Source of the DNA: Methanolinea sp.
GTDB taxonomy: Archaea; Halobacteriota; Methanomicrobia; Methanomicrobiales; Methanospirillaceae
Assembly: GCA_024518585.1 (NCBI GenBank)
Contig: JANIHI010000003.1
Location: forward strand, 62,001 to 126,000
Length of the DNA stretch: 64,000 nucleotides
Reading direction: 5' to 3'
The number at the start of each line of letters is the position of its first letter. Positions within the stretch are counted from its first letter, which is position 1. The position numbers were made by a program, and so were the translations under genes. Shown piece after piece: positions 1-8,576 of the stretch. The notes under the pieces are model-generated. The model saw only the letters and a program-made list of their open reading frames with translations. It did no database searches and had not been told where the DNA came from.

Positions 1-89
1 GCCTCAACCAGGCGGAGAGTGCTGCTTTCCTTACCCCGCGGGCTTGCAATGAGCCCGAGCACCGTCGGGGCCTTCCCTGTCTGCGGCAT
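1..89 (-). CDS. Flavodoxin-like NADPH-dependent FMN reductase / iron-sulfur flavoprotein, N-terminus only
   Basis: The reverse strand from the ATG at 89 reads MPQTGKAPTVLGLIASPRGK and continues ESSTLRLVEA to the window edge. A beta strand followed by G-x-x-A-S-P-R-G and a Ser/Thr pair is the FMN phosphate loop of the NADPH-dependent FMN reductase / iron-sulfur flavoprotein family. Only about 29 residues are present, so the cysteine motif that would separate the subfamilies lies outside the window. A TATA-like TTTTATCC (about 117-124, reverse strand) sits roughly 30 bases before the ATG, which fits a nearly leaderless transcript. It would be the fifth homologue of this fold here. The assignment rests on one motif. 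Confidence 0.55.
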   Translation of the reverse strand, partial: MPQTGKAPTVLGLIASPRGKESSTLRLVE

Positions 90-191
90 ACAAATTGGAA
101 TCAGCGGGCGGGGAGGATAAAACTGCTGGTGAAAGGGGTACAGGGGACGGTTCGCAAAAAACAGGGGAGGATTTTCCCTGGAGAATGCCGG

Positions 192-980
192 TCACGACCT
201 GAAGAAGAGGACCCTCTTGACATCATCAACCGTCATCCCGTTATCCATTCCCAGACCGTACATGACCTGGACAGCCTTTTCGTCCAGGAAAGACAGTGAT
301 GTTGCATTGTTCTCGGGGTAGGCAAAGATGCTGTCCCGGTACCGGAGGGAGTCTCCCTTGAAACCGAGGGTGTAGAGGAGGGCACGAAGGAGGTAATGTG
401 ACCTCTGGTCCCCCTCCATCCGGTCGTTGATGTAGATGTCATAGCCCTTGATCTTGGCAAACGTCACACCACCGGAAGAGAACTCCCTGTTCAGCCATCC
501 CACCTCTGAAGCAAGGTCGATTGCCTTCAATCCGTCCGGCGAAAGAAACTTTATCCGTATGTCACCGGACTGGCCCGTTTTTGTATTTTCGAAGAGCCTG
601 TTTGACTGGGAAAGGGCGTTAAACTTCAGGATAAAGGTCTCGATGATCTCCCTGTCAGAGGGACGTCCTGCGTTCAGGGATATTGTCGTCCGCCTGTCGG
701 AGAGCGGGAGACGTTCGAGGAAGATATTTCCACTTCCGAACGCCACGTCGATGAAGTGGAGGTTGATGTCCTCGCTGGAGAGCAGGGTCGGGGAGGGGGT
801 GAAGGCCGCGATGACGGGCGTCTCTGTCACGGTGACCGCCGTATCGGGGAGGGGCGGCAGGGTGGGAACGGGGGTAGCCTCTTGCACTGATGGGGTTACG
901 GCGGGGGAGAGGCATCCCGCGACGGTGAGAGATGCAACGAGAAATATTACCGGAAATGGTAAAAAGACCCGGGAATTCAT
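192..980 (-). CDS. Secreted lipoprotein with DUF2927-like domain
   Basis: 262 residues. An N-terminal hydrophobic segment ends in a lipobox-like V-A-G-C at about residues 20-23, so the mature protein is probably lipid-anchored outside the membrane. A Pro/Thr/Val-rich linker (about 25-65) follows, then a globular domain. Its C-terminal half (Y-L-L-R-A-L-L-Y-T-L-G, D-S-I-F, then L-x-x-L-D-E-K and Y-G-L-G-M-D-N-G-M) resembles DUF2927, a family related to secreted zinc peptidases. The usual H-E-x-x-H is absent, so catalysis is doubtful. It stands alone between the partial flavoprotein and aIF1A. Function unknown; the lipoprotein call is firm, the domain call tentative. Confidence 0.72.
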   Translation of the reverse strand: MNSRVFLPFPVIFLVASLTVAGCLSPAVTPSVQEATPVPTLPPLPDTAVTVTETPVIAAFTPSPTLLSSEDINLHFIDVAFGSGNIFLERLPLSDRRTTISLNAGRPSDREIIETFILKFNALSQSNRLFENTKTGQSGDIRIKFLSPDGLKAIDLASEVGWLNREFSSGGVTFAKIKGYDIYINDRMEGDQRSHYLLRALLYTLGFKGDSLRYRDSIFAYPENNATSLSFLDEKAVQVMYGLGMDNGMTVDDVKRVLFFRS

Positions 981-1237
981 GAATAAAGTTCCTGTCCGGG
1001 AGAGGATAATGGTTGTGATGAGGCACCGGAGAGGGGGTTTTTGCCGTCAGGGAGGAGGAGAGCAGGCCGGGTGACAGAAGGGGGTTTTTCCATGATCAGT
1101 GGTATATGCTAGGAGAACCAATAGATATCCCACGGGGATGAGGAAATTGTTCCCAGTGGAGTTGCTGACCTATTAGTAATCATACAAGGACCGACAGAAA
1201 CGAGGAGATTGTTGTTGACCAGGCGGCACCGGACGGG

Positions 1238-1513
1238 ATGGAAACGATCCGGGTGCGCCTCCCGAAGAAACGCAACAAGGAACAGTTCGCAATCGCCGAG
1301 CTGATGCTTGGCTCAAACCATATCCGCGTGCGGTGTATCGACGGCGTCACGCGCATGGGCCGGATCAAGGGCAAGATCAAGAAGAGGGCCTGGATCAGGG
1401 AAGGGGATACCCTGATCGTTACTCCCTGGAGCTTCCAGGACGAAAAGTGCGATATATCCTACCGGTACACAAAACCGCAGGTCGACTGGCTTCGGAGAAA
1501 CCGGTTTCTATAA
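1238..1513 (+). CDS. eif1A: Translation initiation factor aIF1A
   Basis: Archaeal homologue of eIF1A/IF1, an OB-fold protein that binds the ribosomal A site and promotes initiator tRNA binding and start selection. The sequence contains I-R-V-R-L-P-K, H-I-R-V-R-C-I-D-G, R-M-G-R-I-K-G-K-I-K-K-R and W-I-R-E-G-D, and ends Y-T-K-P-Q-V-D-W-L-R-R, all family hallmarks. From the first ATG it is 91 residues, slightly short. The same frame is open and looks coding for 22 more codons (1172-1237: SNHTRTDRNEEIVVDQAAPD...), but contains no ATG, GTG or TTG. The only plausible upstream start is ATT at 1172, with GGAG ten bases before it. The ATG at 1238 has no good ribosome site. A TATA-like box lies near 1103-1108. 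Confidence 0.93.
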   Translation: METIRVRLPKKRNKEQFAIAELMLGSNHIRVRCIDGVTRMGRIKGKIKKRAWIREGDTLIVTPWSFQDEKCDISYRYTKPQVDWLRRNRFL

Positions 1514-2176
1514 CCTTGTTTTTCCAACGAAACTCTCTTTTTCGTTTTCTCCCTCACGGGAAATTCTTCCGGCATGGAAACGTATCCCCAGAAGGATGAA
1601 CGGGATGAGGGCATAGCACCACATGCTCCCGGGGGGATCGAAAAAAGAGATTGCAATGGCAAGCGCGATGACCAGGGGGATGATCACCGAGCGGGAGAGG
1701 TCCAACGCCTCCCTCGAATCCATTCCCGGTGCCAGCACGCCTTTTTTCCTCACGATATAGACTGCCATACCCGACAGCAGCAGGCTCGATGCGAGGAGGT
1801 TCGCGTGGAAGAGGAGGACTGCCTCGAGGACATTGGTATAATCGCCGGAGATCGACGTCGTGAAAGGGATGAGCACGATAGAAAAGAGGAGAAAAATGTT
1901 GATCCGGACGAGGGGCCCATCAACACACCTCACATTTTCCAGTATCCGGTGGTGAGAGGCCCAGTAGCCGGCAAGGATGAAGAAGGCGATCACGAAGAGC
2001 ATAAACTCGGGGAAGAGTGATGCGATCCGGCCCGGCAGGAGAGAGGGTGCCTGGTCCGGGGGGATCTCGGGGACGGTGAGGGAGAGGACGAGGAGTGTCA
2101 TTGCAATGGCAAAGATGCCGTCACTCAGTGCTTCGAGCCGGGACTTTCCTATCGTCTCCATGGAGATCGTCTCCAC
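1508..2176 (-). CDS. TMEM175-family (DUF1211) potassium channel-like membrane protein
   Basis: 222 residues with about six hydrophobic segments. The start carries the family signature R-L-E-A-L-S-D-G-I-F-A-I-A-M-T-L-L-V-L, equivalent to the R-x-x-x-F-S-D filter helix of prokaryotic TMEM175 channels. Here the usual Phe before Ser-Asp is Leu. Prokaryotic TMEM175 proteins have one six-helix repeat and assemble as tetramers conducting K+. Two in-frame ATGs (2176 and 2161) are possible starts; METIGKSRLEAL from the second matches the usual family N-terminus better. The 3' end overlaps the convergent aIF1A gene by six bases. It lies 93 bases downstream of the OFA transporter, separated by a hairpin, so it probably has its own promoter. 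Confidence 0.8.
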   Translation of the reverse strand: METISMETIGKSRLEALSDGIFAIAMTLLVLSLTVPEIPPDQAPSLLPGRIASLFPEFMLFVIAFFILAGYWASHHRILENVRCVDGPLVRINIFLLFSIVLIPFTTSISGDYTNVLEAVLLFHANLLASSLLLSGMAVYIVRKKGVLAPGMDSREALDLSRSVIIPLVIALAIAISFFDPPGSMWCYALIPFILLGIRFHAGRISREGENEKESFVGKTRL

Positions 2177-2210
2177 ACTTTACACAGGGAGATTTGGTGC
2201 GTATCAGGTA

Positions 2211-2233
2211 AAAGGGCTCTCCCGTGCCGGGAG
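2211..2233 (-). terminator. Hairpin plus short T-run after the acs-OFA operon
   Basis: A perfect six-base stem CTCCCG (2219-2224) / CGGGAG (2228-2233) with loop TGC lies 36 bases past the OFA transporter stop. On the reverse strand it is followed by CCTTTT. The position and T-run suit a terminator for the acs-transporter transcript. Confidence 0.4.
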
Positions 2234-2269
2234 GAATTGGAAAAAAAGCTCGGGGACAGCGGCATCCCG

Positions 2270-3529
2270 TCAGCGCTGTCCCGATCTGTCTCGCGGCGGT
2301 TTCATCAGGACGAGTGCGAGGGTCAACCCGAGGAGTGCGAGGACAAGCACGTAGGGAAAGACGCCCATGTAGGAGCCTGTCGTCGCCTTGATGAACCCTG
2401 CCAGTTGCGGACCGGCGATTGCCCCTGCACCGTAGGCGAGGAAGACGATACCGTAGCACCGGGGATAGTCGCAGGTCCCGAAGTACGAGGCGGTCGCCGT
2501 CGGGGCGATGGCGAGCCATCCGCCCAGGCAGCCCCAGAGGAGGGCAAAGCCGACGACGTAGACCGGTACGGACGGGGCCTGCCAGAGGGCCACGGAAGCA
2601 GTGGCGATGAGGACGAAGGAGACAATTGCCGTGTTCCTGGGAGAGATACGGTCTGTCAATGCCCCAAAGAGCGGTCTTCCCCCTCCATTGAAGATCGCAA
2701 AGAATCCGACGAGAAGGGTCGCAAGCCCGGTCTCGATGCCGACTTCCGTCCCGACAGGCTTGGCAATCGAGATAGCCATCAGCCCTGCCAGGCAGCCGAT
2801 GAAGTAACAGGACCACAGGCCATAGAATGCCGGTGTCCTGACCATGGCAGCACGGTCACATTCGCAGGTCTCCTCCCCTTTTTTCACCGGCGGGGGTGTC
2901 CAGCCCGCCGGTCTCCACCCCTGCACGGGGAACCGCAGGGGGAGGGCAAGGAGAAGGATGAGGACGATGAACGCGATCCCAAAGACCCGGAACGTTCCCA
3001 TGACACCCGCCGTCTCGATCAGGTAACCCGCAACGTTTGCCGTCAGGAATGCCGAGAACCCGAAACCGAGGAGTGTCAGGCCGACAGCCGTCCCCCTCCT
3101 GTCCGGGAACCACCGCGCCGCCACCGCGACCGGCACACCGTAGGCGATACCGACGCCGACCCCGCCGATGATGCCATAGACGAGGTAGAGCATCCAGACG
3201 GATGTCACGGTCGAGGCGAGCAGCCATCCGGAACCTGTAAGAATCCCGCCGATGACGGTGACCTTCCGGGGCCCGAGCGTCTCGATATACTTCCCCGTCA
3301 GGGGCATCGCTATCGCAAAGAAGGCGAGGAATACGGAGAAAGGCATCAGGATCTCGTTAGGGGTGACGGCCTGGCCGAGCATTTCTGCAAAGTATTTCGT
3401 GAGGGGCCCGACAAAGACGCTCCACGAGTAGATCGTGCCGAGGCAGAGGTTGATGACGAGCCCGATGGCGACAAGCAGCCAGCGCCCTCTCTCGGCCGGC
3501 ATGCCCAGGACTTTTTCCGGTTCAGCCAT
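2270..3529 (-). CDS. OFA-family MFS transporter (oxalate/formate antiporter-like)
   Basis: 419 residues with about twelve membrane segments. The first helix carries N-L-C-L-G-T-I-Y-S-W-S-V-F, the signature of the oxalate:formate antiporter (OFA) family of the major facilitator superfamily, followed by G-P-R-K-V loops and W-F-P-D-R-R-G-T-A-V-G-L. A central cytoplasmic loop holds C-E-C-D near residue 215. It starts 27 bases after the acetyl-CoA synthetase stop on the same strand, so the two are probably co-transcribed. Methanomicrobiales commonly need acetate as a carbon source, so uptake of acetate or another small carboxylate is a reasonable inference. The substrate cannot be read from the sequence. 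Confidence 0.86.
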   Translation of the reverse strand: MAEPEKVLGMPAERGRWLLVAIGLVINLCLGTIYSWSVFVGPLTKYFAEMLGQAVTPNEILMPFSVFLAFFAIAMPLTGKYIETLGPRKVTVIGGILTGSGWLLASTVTSVWMLYLVYGIIGGVGVGIAYGVPVAVAARWFPDRRGTAVGLTLLGFGFSAFLTANVAGYLIETAGVMGTFRVFGIAFIVLILLLALPLRFPVQGWRPAGWTPPPVKKGEETCECDRAAMVRTPAFYGLWSCYFIGCLAGLMAISIAKPVGTEVGIETGLATLLVGFFAIFNGGGRPLFGALTDRISPRNTAIVSFVLIATASVALWQAPSVPVYVVGFALLWGCLGGWLAIAPTATASYFGTCDYPRCYGIVFLAYGAGAIAGPQLAGFIKATTGSYMGVFPYVLVLALLGLTLALVLMKPPRDRSGQR

Positions 3530-3556
3530 AGGATCAATCCAAAAAAGAGGGAGGGG

Positions 3557-5458
3557 TTATTCTTCCAGGGTAGAGACATCACCCGGGTCGATTCCCATCT
3601 CCTTTGCCTTCAGGACCCGCCTCATGATCTTTCCGGACCGGGTCTTGGGCAGCTTGTCCACGAACTCTATCTCGGAGGGCATCGCGATTGGCCCGATGGT
3701 CATCCGGACGTGGTAGATCAGGTCTGTCTTGAGCTTCTCGCTCGGGGAGAAACCCACGCGCAGGATCACGAATGCCTTGATGATGTTGCCCTTCACCGGG
3801 TCCGGTTTCCCGATGACGGCGGCTTCAGCGACCGCCTGGTGCGACACGAGGGCACTCTCGACCTCGGCGGTGCCGATGTTGTGGCCGGCGACGATAATGA
3901 TGTCATCGGCCCTCCCGATGATCATGATGTACTCGTCCGTCTTGCCCTTGACGGCAAGGTCCCCTGCCGTATAGCAGTGGGGGATGGTGTTCCAGTACGT
4001 GCGGTACCTCTCATCGTTCTTGTAGACTGTCCGGAGCATGGCGGGCCATGGCTTTCGGATGACGAGGAATCCCCCGTTGCCGGGAGCGACAGGGTTCCCT
4101 GCCTTGTCCACAACGTCGGCGACCACACCGGGAATGGCTTTTCCTGCAAATCCCGGGCGCATGGGCTCCCCCACCATCGTGGTAATCATGTGCATGCCCG
4201 TCTCTGTCTGCCACCACGTGTCCACGATCGGGCATTTCTGCTTCCCGATGACCCTGTAATACCACTCGAATGCCTCGGGGTTCAGCGGCTCGCCCACCGA
4301 ACCCAGGATTCGAAGGGACGAGAGGTCGTACTTGTTGGGCCATTCCTCACCGACCTTCATGAACATCCGGATGGCTGTCGGTGCCGTGTAGAAGATGGTG
4401 ACGCCAAGGTCCTGGATGATCTTCCAGAACGCACCAGGGTCAGGGTAATCAGGCACGACCTCACCGATCACGACGGTTGCCCCGATTGCAAGCGGGCCGT
4501 AGACCACGTAGCTGTGCCCGGTGATCCAGCCTGTATCTGCCGTGCACCAGTAGACATCGGTATCCTTGAGGTCAAACACGTGCTGGGTCGTGTAGCCCGT
4601 CCCGACCATGTAACCCCCGCAGGTATGGACGATACCCTTGGGAGCCCCCGTCGACCCGCTCGTATAGAGGATGAAGAGGGGGTCCTCGGAGTCCATCACC
4701 TCGGGTTCGCAGGTGGAAGGGACACCCTCCATGATCTCGTAGTAATCAACCTCCATCTCCCGGTGCAGTTCGACAGGCTGGTCAATCTCGCGGGAGAGGA
4801 CGATGACCTTCTCCACGCTGGGTGCGTTGATGATGGCCTCTTCGACGATGGTCTTCAACGGAATGGTCTTGCCGCGGCGGATGGTCACGTCTGCGGTAAT
4901 TACCAGCTTGGCCTCAGCGTCCTTGATCCGCATGTTGAGGGCGTTGACCCCAAAACCGCCAAAGACAACGCTGTGTATGGCCCCGATGCGGGCACATGCG
5001 AGCATGGCGATGATCTGCTCGGGGACGAGGGGCATGTAAATGCAGACCCGGTCGCCTTTCCGAATGCCGAGCCGCTTTAAGCCGTTGGCAAACCGGCAGA
5101 CCTCGGTGAAGAGCTTCTTGTAGGTGAATATCCTCTCCTCGCCCTCCTCGCCCCGCCAGACGAGGGCTACCTTGTTCCTCCGGTGGTTTGCCACGTGGCG
5201 GTCAAGGCAGTTCGCGGTGATGTTGAGCTTGGCGTTGACAAACCACTTGGCATAGGGATAATCCCAGTCCAGGACCCGGTCCCACTTCCGGATCCATTCA
5301 AAGTGGTGGGCCTGCTTCTCCCAGAAACCCTCGGGATCTGCGATGAATTCACTGTATGCCTTTTTGTAATCCTTCGTCCATGCGTTCTGCTTGTAGGATG
5401 GGTCCGGGACGTAGACTTTCTCGGCCTCGACCAGCGGCACCTCAAACGACTCTGCCAT
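3557..5458 (-). CDS. acsA: Acetyl-CoA synthetase, AMP-forming
   Basis: 633 residues, usual length. It converts acetate, ATP and CoA to acetyl-CoA through acetyl-AMP. Visible motifs are the P-loop [11 protein letters not shown], the acetate-pocket and adenine-binding segment W-W-Q-T-E-T-G, the hinge Y-x-x-G-D, and the C-terminal lysine loop [11 protein letters not shown], the Lys normally acetylated or used for adenylation. The A8-like loop reads [16 protein letters not shown], where the family normally has G-H-R; Asn replaces a highly conserved Arg. The start has a good ribosome site (AAGGTG, six-base spacing). A TATA box TTTATAAA at 5637-5644 implies a leader of roughly 150 bases. It heads an operon with the OFA transporter and is the acetate-assimilation entry point. 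Confidence 0.96.
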   Translation of the reverse strand: MAESFEVPLVEAEKVYVPDPSYKQNAWTKDYKKAYSEFIADPEGFWEKQAHHFEWIRKWDRVLDWDYPYAKWFVNAKLNITANCLDRHVANHRRNKVALVWRGEEGEERIFTYKKLFTEVCRFANGLKRLGIRKGDRVCIYMPLVPEQIIAMLACARIGAIHSVVFGGFGVNALNMRIKDAEAKLVITADVTIRRGKTIPLKTIVEEAIINAPSVEKVIVLSREIDQPVELHREMEVDYYEIMEGVPSTCEPEVMDSEDPLFILYTSGSTGAPKGIVHTCGGYMVGTGYTTQHVFDLKDTDVYWCTADTGWITGHSYVVYGPLAIGATVVIGEVVPDYPDPGAFWKIIQDLGVTIFYTAPTAIRMFMKVGEEWPNKYDLSSLRILGSVGEPLNPEAFEWYYRVIGKQKCPIVDTWWQTETGMHMITTMVGEPMRPGFAGKAIPGVVADVVDKAGNPVAPGNGGFLVIRKPWPAMLRTVYKNDERYRTYWNTIPHCYTAGDLAVKGKTDEYIMIIGRADDIIIVAGHNIGTAEVESALVSHQAVAEAAVIGKPDPVKGNIIKAFVILRVGFSPSEKLKTDLIYHVRMTIGPIAMPSEIEFVDKLPKTRSGKIMRRVLKAKEMGIDPGDVSTLEE

Positions 5459-5933
5459 TCTATCGCACCTTTCCGTTTGGACTCATTCGATCAGCCATCG
5501 GTGTTTTCTATTCTTTGGGGCAGGAATTATTCTCCCTGCTGTTCCTCTTTTTTTGTCCTCTCTCCCACATAAGGGCGGGTGTTTTGCGTGCTGTTCCCTG
5601 GGTGCTTCCACAGACCAGAATTCCATGAATGAACTGTTTATAAAGCAATTTTTCCTGATCCCTCCCCGTGTGTTGATATTTTAATGATTAATCATTATAA
5701 TTATTAAACCTGATGTTTTGCTGATACAGTCGCTATCTGCCGCGTGAGTCCCGATCGAACCCCGGAGGGGTGGGTGCCGTGCGATGAATGGCACTCCCGG
5801 GGAGAAACAAAGGGCTCAATAGTACCCCCTTTTCCCGGAACCCGGGATGCCGGCCGGGACCCTGCATATCGGGAGGAACAGCTGTTTTCTGGAAGAAAGA
5901 AGGATTAACATCTGCGAATTAAAAAAGAGATCT
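5459..5933. promoter_or_regulatory. Divergent acs/argC control region with TATA box and 16-bp palindrome
   Basis: 475 bases with no convincing gene. The symmetrical TATA element TTTATAAA (5637-5644) fits the acs promoter on the reverse strand. A perfect 16-base palindrome, TAATGATTAATCATTA (5682-5697), lies in a run of A/T-rich DNA (about 5675-5712) about 40 bases upstream of that TATA box. It resembles an operator for a dimeric helix-turn-helix regulator. The argC side has A-rich stretches close to its ATG (about 5916-5927) but no distinct TATA box at the usual distance. The longer open frame that begins at 5847 is not needed for ArgC. Confidence 0.45.
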
Positions 5934-6920
5934 ATGGATATTGCCATCGTCGGCGCCTCTGGGTATACCGGGGGCGACCTTATCCGCCTGCTCCTTACCC
6001 ACCCCCACGCCCGCGTGGTGTGTGCCACGTCCCGGAAACTGGCCGGAAAACCTATCGAGTCAGTCCATCCCCACCTGAAAGGACTGATAGACCTCCGTTT
6101 TACAAACCCGTCGCCGGACGAGATGGACGCCGATGTCGCCTTCCTGGCCGTACCCCATACGGCGGCCATGGCGTACGTCCGCCCCCTCCTGGCGCGGGGG
6201 ATGAAGGTCATCGATCTCTCGGCCGATTACCGTCTCCCCCGGGAGGTCTACGAGAAGGTCTATGGCGTGACCCATACGGACTACTTCCCTGCGCCGTACG
6301 GGATACCAGAGATACACCGCGACTCGTACCGGAATGCCGATTTCGTGAGCAACCCCGGGTGCTTCCCAACGGGGGCAACTCTTGCTGCGGCACCCCTGGC
6401 CCGGTATGCCCACACGGTCATCTACGACTCCAAGACGGGCGTGTCAGGGGCCGGGGACAACCCCTCGGCGACAACGCACTACCCAAACGTTGGAGACAAC
6501 GTCAACCCCTACAAGTGGACGACCCACCGCCACCTCGCGGAGATGAAGCAGGAACTGGAGGCACTCGGTTCCCGGGCACGGTGCTACTTTACCCCCCACC
6601 TCGTCCCCGTGAACCGGGGTATCCTCACGACGGCCCACATCCTCCTTGATACCCCCATGGACCAGGCCGAGGTGGACGAACTCTTTCGGGATTACTACCG
6701 CCGGGAGTTCTTCGTCCGCCTCCAGAATCCCGTCCTCGCCGCCGTCAGGGGGACGAACTTCTGCGATATCCGGGCGGAGAGCGAGGGAGAGAGAGTCGTC
6801 GTGGTCTCGGCAATCGACAACCTCGGCAAGGGTGCCAGCGGCCAGGCGATCCAGAACATGAACATCATTTGTGGCTTTGACGAGCGCGACGGGCTCGCCC
6901 AGGCCGGACTCCTCCCGTGA
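5934..6920 (+). CDS. argC: N-acetyl-gamma-glutamyl-phosphate reductase
   Basis: 328 residues from the ATG at 5934, which begins [20 protein letters not shown], the canonical ArgC N-terminus with the NADP Rossmann loop. An upstream in-frame ATG at 5847 would add 29 uncharacteristic residues and is rejected. The catalytic cysteine lies in N-P-G-C-F-P-T-G-A, and the conserved [10 protein letters not shown] follows. ArgC reduces N-acetylglutamyl-5-phosphate to the semialdehyde, the third step of arginine (ornithine) synthesis. It heads argC-CBS-argJ-argB, with gaps of 12, 18 and -4 bases. A near-start poor ribosome site suggests a short leader. Confidence 0.96.
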   Translation: MDIAIVGASGYTGGDLIRLLLTHPHARVVCATSRKLAGKPIESVHPHLKGLIDLRFTNPSPDEMDADVAFLAVPHTAAMAYVRPLLARGMKVIDLSADYRLPREVYEKVYGVTHTDYFPAPYGIPEIHRDSYRNADFVSNPGCFPTGATLAAAPLARYAHTVIYDSKTGVSGAGDNPSATTHYPNVGDNVNPYKWTTHRHLAEMKQELEALGSRARCYFTPHLVPVNRGILTTAHILLDTPMDQAEVDELFRDYYRREFFVRLQNPVLAAVRGTNFCDIRAESEGERVVVVSAIDNLGKGASGQAIQNMNIICGFDERDGLAQAGLLP

Positions 6921-6932
6921 GGTGAGATACCA

Positions 6933-7406
6933 ATGCGTGTCCGAGACATCATGACAAAGGACCCCGTGACGATCGGGGCCAGGGCCCCCGTGCGGGAGGC
7001 TGCAGTCCTCATCAGGGAGCATAAGATAGGCGGGCTGCCGGTCATGGAGGGACAGACCCTCGTCGGCATGATTACCGAGTCAGACATCCTCCGACTCCTG
7101 CAGACCGGGAAGATATCTGACGACCTCTGGCTCCCCTCGCCCCTCGAGGTCATCGAGGTCCCCATCAGGGAATTCATCAACTGGGAAAAGACACGGCATG
7201 CACTCACCTCGATCGGGAACATTGAGGTGCGGAAGGTGATGAGCCACCCGGCAGTGACGATTGGCGAGGACGCCGATATCGAGGAGGCGGCTTCGCTGAT
7301 GCTTTCCCGGAAGATCACGCGTCTCCCTGTCGTCCGGGAGGGAAAACTGGTTGGGATCGTGGCCCGGTCGGACATCATCCGTGGCATGGCAAAGCCGGGT
7401 GCGTGA
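6933..7406 (+). CDS. Two-CBS-domain protein embedded in the arginine operon
   Basis: 157 residues forming one Bateman module: CBS1 about 1-60 (V-R-D-I-M-T-K-D-P-V-T-I, G-G-L-P-V, L-V-G-M-I-T-E-S-D-I) and CBS2 about 95-157 (V-R-K-V-M-S-H-P-A-V-T-I, R-L-P-V-V, L-V-G-I-V-A-R-S-D-I). An insert with P-I-R-E-F-I-N-W-E-K-T lies between them. Such modules bind adenine nucleotides or SAM and regulate partners. There is no enzyme or DNA-binding domain. GGTGAG before the ATG is a ribosome site. Its place between argC and argJ suggests an allosteric sensor of energy state for arginine synthesis, or simple co-expression; this is inference. Confidence 0.9.
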   Translation: MRVRDIMTKDPVTIGARAPVREAAVLIREHKIGGLPVMEGQTLVGMITESDILRLLQTGKISDDLWLPSPLEVIEVPIREFINWEKTRHALTSIGNIEVRKVMSHPAVTIGEDADIEEAASLMLSRKITRLPVVREGKLVGIVARSDIIRGMAKPGA

Positions 7407-7424
7407 ATGAGGGGTGCCGGTCTA

Positions 7425-8576
7425 ATGAAGAGTATCTGTGGCGTGGAAGGGGTGGCCGCCTGGGGTGTGAAGGAAGGCAAGTTCGGCCTGGCCCTGATCC
7501 GGGCAGAGGGAGAGGCAGCCGGGGTATTTACTTCAAACCTCATGAAGGCGCCCGTGATTCGGCTCATGGAGGAGCGGATCAGGAGGGGAAGGCTTGCTGC
7601 GGTGATGGCCAACAGCGGGTGTGCAAACGCCTATACGGGCGAGAGGGGCTACCGGGACGCCGGGGAAATGGCGGCCATCGGTGCAGAATGCCTGGGCGTG
7701 TCCCCGGAAGAGGTGGGTGTGGCAAGCACCGGCATCATCGGGAGGTATCTTGACCTCCCCCTGATCCGGGACCAGAGCCGCCGTATTGCACCGCTCCTTG
7801 CCCGGAACGAGGAGGCGGAGACGAGGGCGGCCCGGGCCATCATGACGACGGACCTCTCCGAGAAACATGCCCTTGTCAAGAGGGAGACGTTCTCGGTCGG
7901 CGGCATCACGAAGGGCTCGGGCATGATCGCCCCTAATATGGGGACGATGCTTGCATTCATCTACACGGATGCAGAGGTCCCTGCGCCCCAGCTCCGCGAT
8001 GCCCTGCGGTCGGCTGCACGCCGCACGTTCAACAGGGTCGTCGTCGACGGGGACATGAGCACAAACGACATCGCGCTCTGCACGGCGACCGGGATGGCCG
8101 GGAAAGTGCCCCTGCCGGAATTCTCGCGGGCGCTCGAGGAGTGCTGCAGGCATCTTGCCGTCCAGATCGCGATGGACGGGGAAGGGGCGACAAAACTCCT
8201 GGAAGTGACGGTCAGGGGCGCCACGAGCGAGGAGGCTGCAGCAACGGTTGCCCGGACCATCGTCTCCTCCCCGCTTGTCAAGACCGCGGTCTACGGGGCC
8301 GACCCGAACTGGGGGAGGGTGATCGCTGCCGCGGGAAGGGCAGGCGTGGAGTTTGACCCGGAGAACGTCGACCTCTGGATGGGGGACGGGAAGGAGTCGG
8401 TCCCGCTCGTCAAGGGGGGAGAGATCGTCGTAGACCTCGCCCGGGCCAAGTCCCTCATGCAGGGGAAAAAGGTCGTCTTCGTCCTTGACCTCGGTTCCGG
8501 GAAGGACGAGGCAACGGCATGGGGCTGCGACCTTACCGAGAAGTACGTGGAGATCAACGGGAGGTACACGACATGA
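7425..8576 (+). CDS. argJ: Bifunctional ornithine acetyltransferase / N-acetylglutamate synthase
   Basis: 383 residues from the ATG at 7425, chosen because GAGGGGTG lies at 7411-7418; an ATG at 7407, directly after the CBS gene stop, would add six residues. ArgJ transfers acetyl from N-acetylornithine to glutamate, making the pathway cyclic. The self-cleavage site is visible in [14 protein letters not shown]: cleavage precedes the Thr, which becomes the nucleophile of the beta subunit. Here the residue before Thr is Gly, where Ala is commonest. Conserved S-G-C-A-N-A-Y-T-G and D-P-N-W-G-R segments are present. The stop overlaps the argB start (ATGA). Confidence 0.96.
   Translation: MKSICGVEGVAAWGVKEGKFGLALIRAEGEAAGVFTSNLMKAPVIRLMEERIRRGRLAAVMANSGCANAYTGERGYRDAGEMAAIGAECLGVSPEEVGVASTGIIGRYLDLPLIRDQSRRIAPLLARNEEAETRAARAIMTTDLSEKHALVKRETFSVGGITKGSGMIAPNMGTMLAFIYTDAEVPAPQLRDALRSAARRTFNRVVVDGDMSTNDIALCTATGMAGKVPLPEFSRALEECCRHLAVQIAMDGEGATKLLEVTVRGATSEEAAATVARTIVSSPLVKTAVYGADPNWGRVIAAAGRAGVEFDPENVDLWMGDGKESVPLVKGGEIVVDLARAKSLMQGKKVVFVLDLGSGKDEATAWGCDLTEKYVEINGRYTT

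Noticed and set aside
2237-5080. 947-codon open frame on the forward strand opposite acs and the transporter
   Set aside because: It mirrors codon bias of the reverse-strand genes; the translation is rich in Arg/Gly/Asp/His with no domain, while the opposite strand encodes two well-known proteins.
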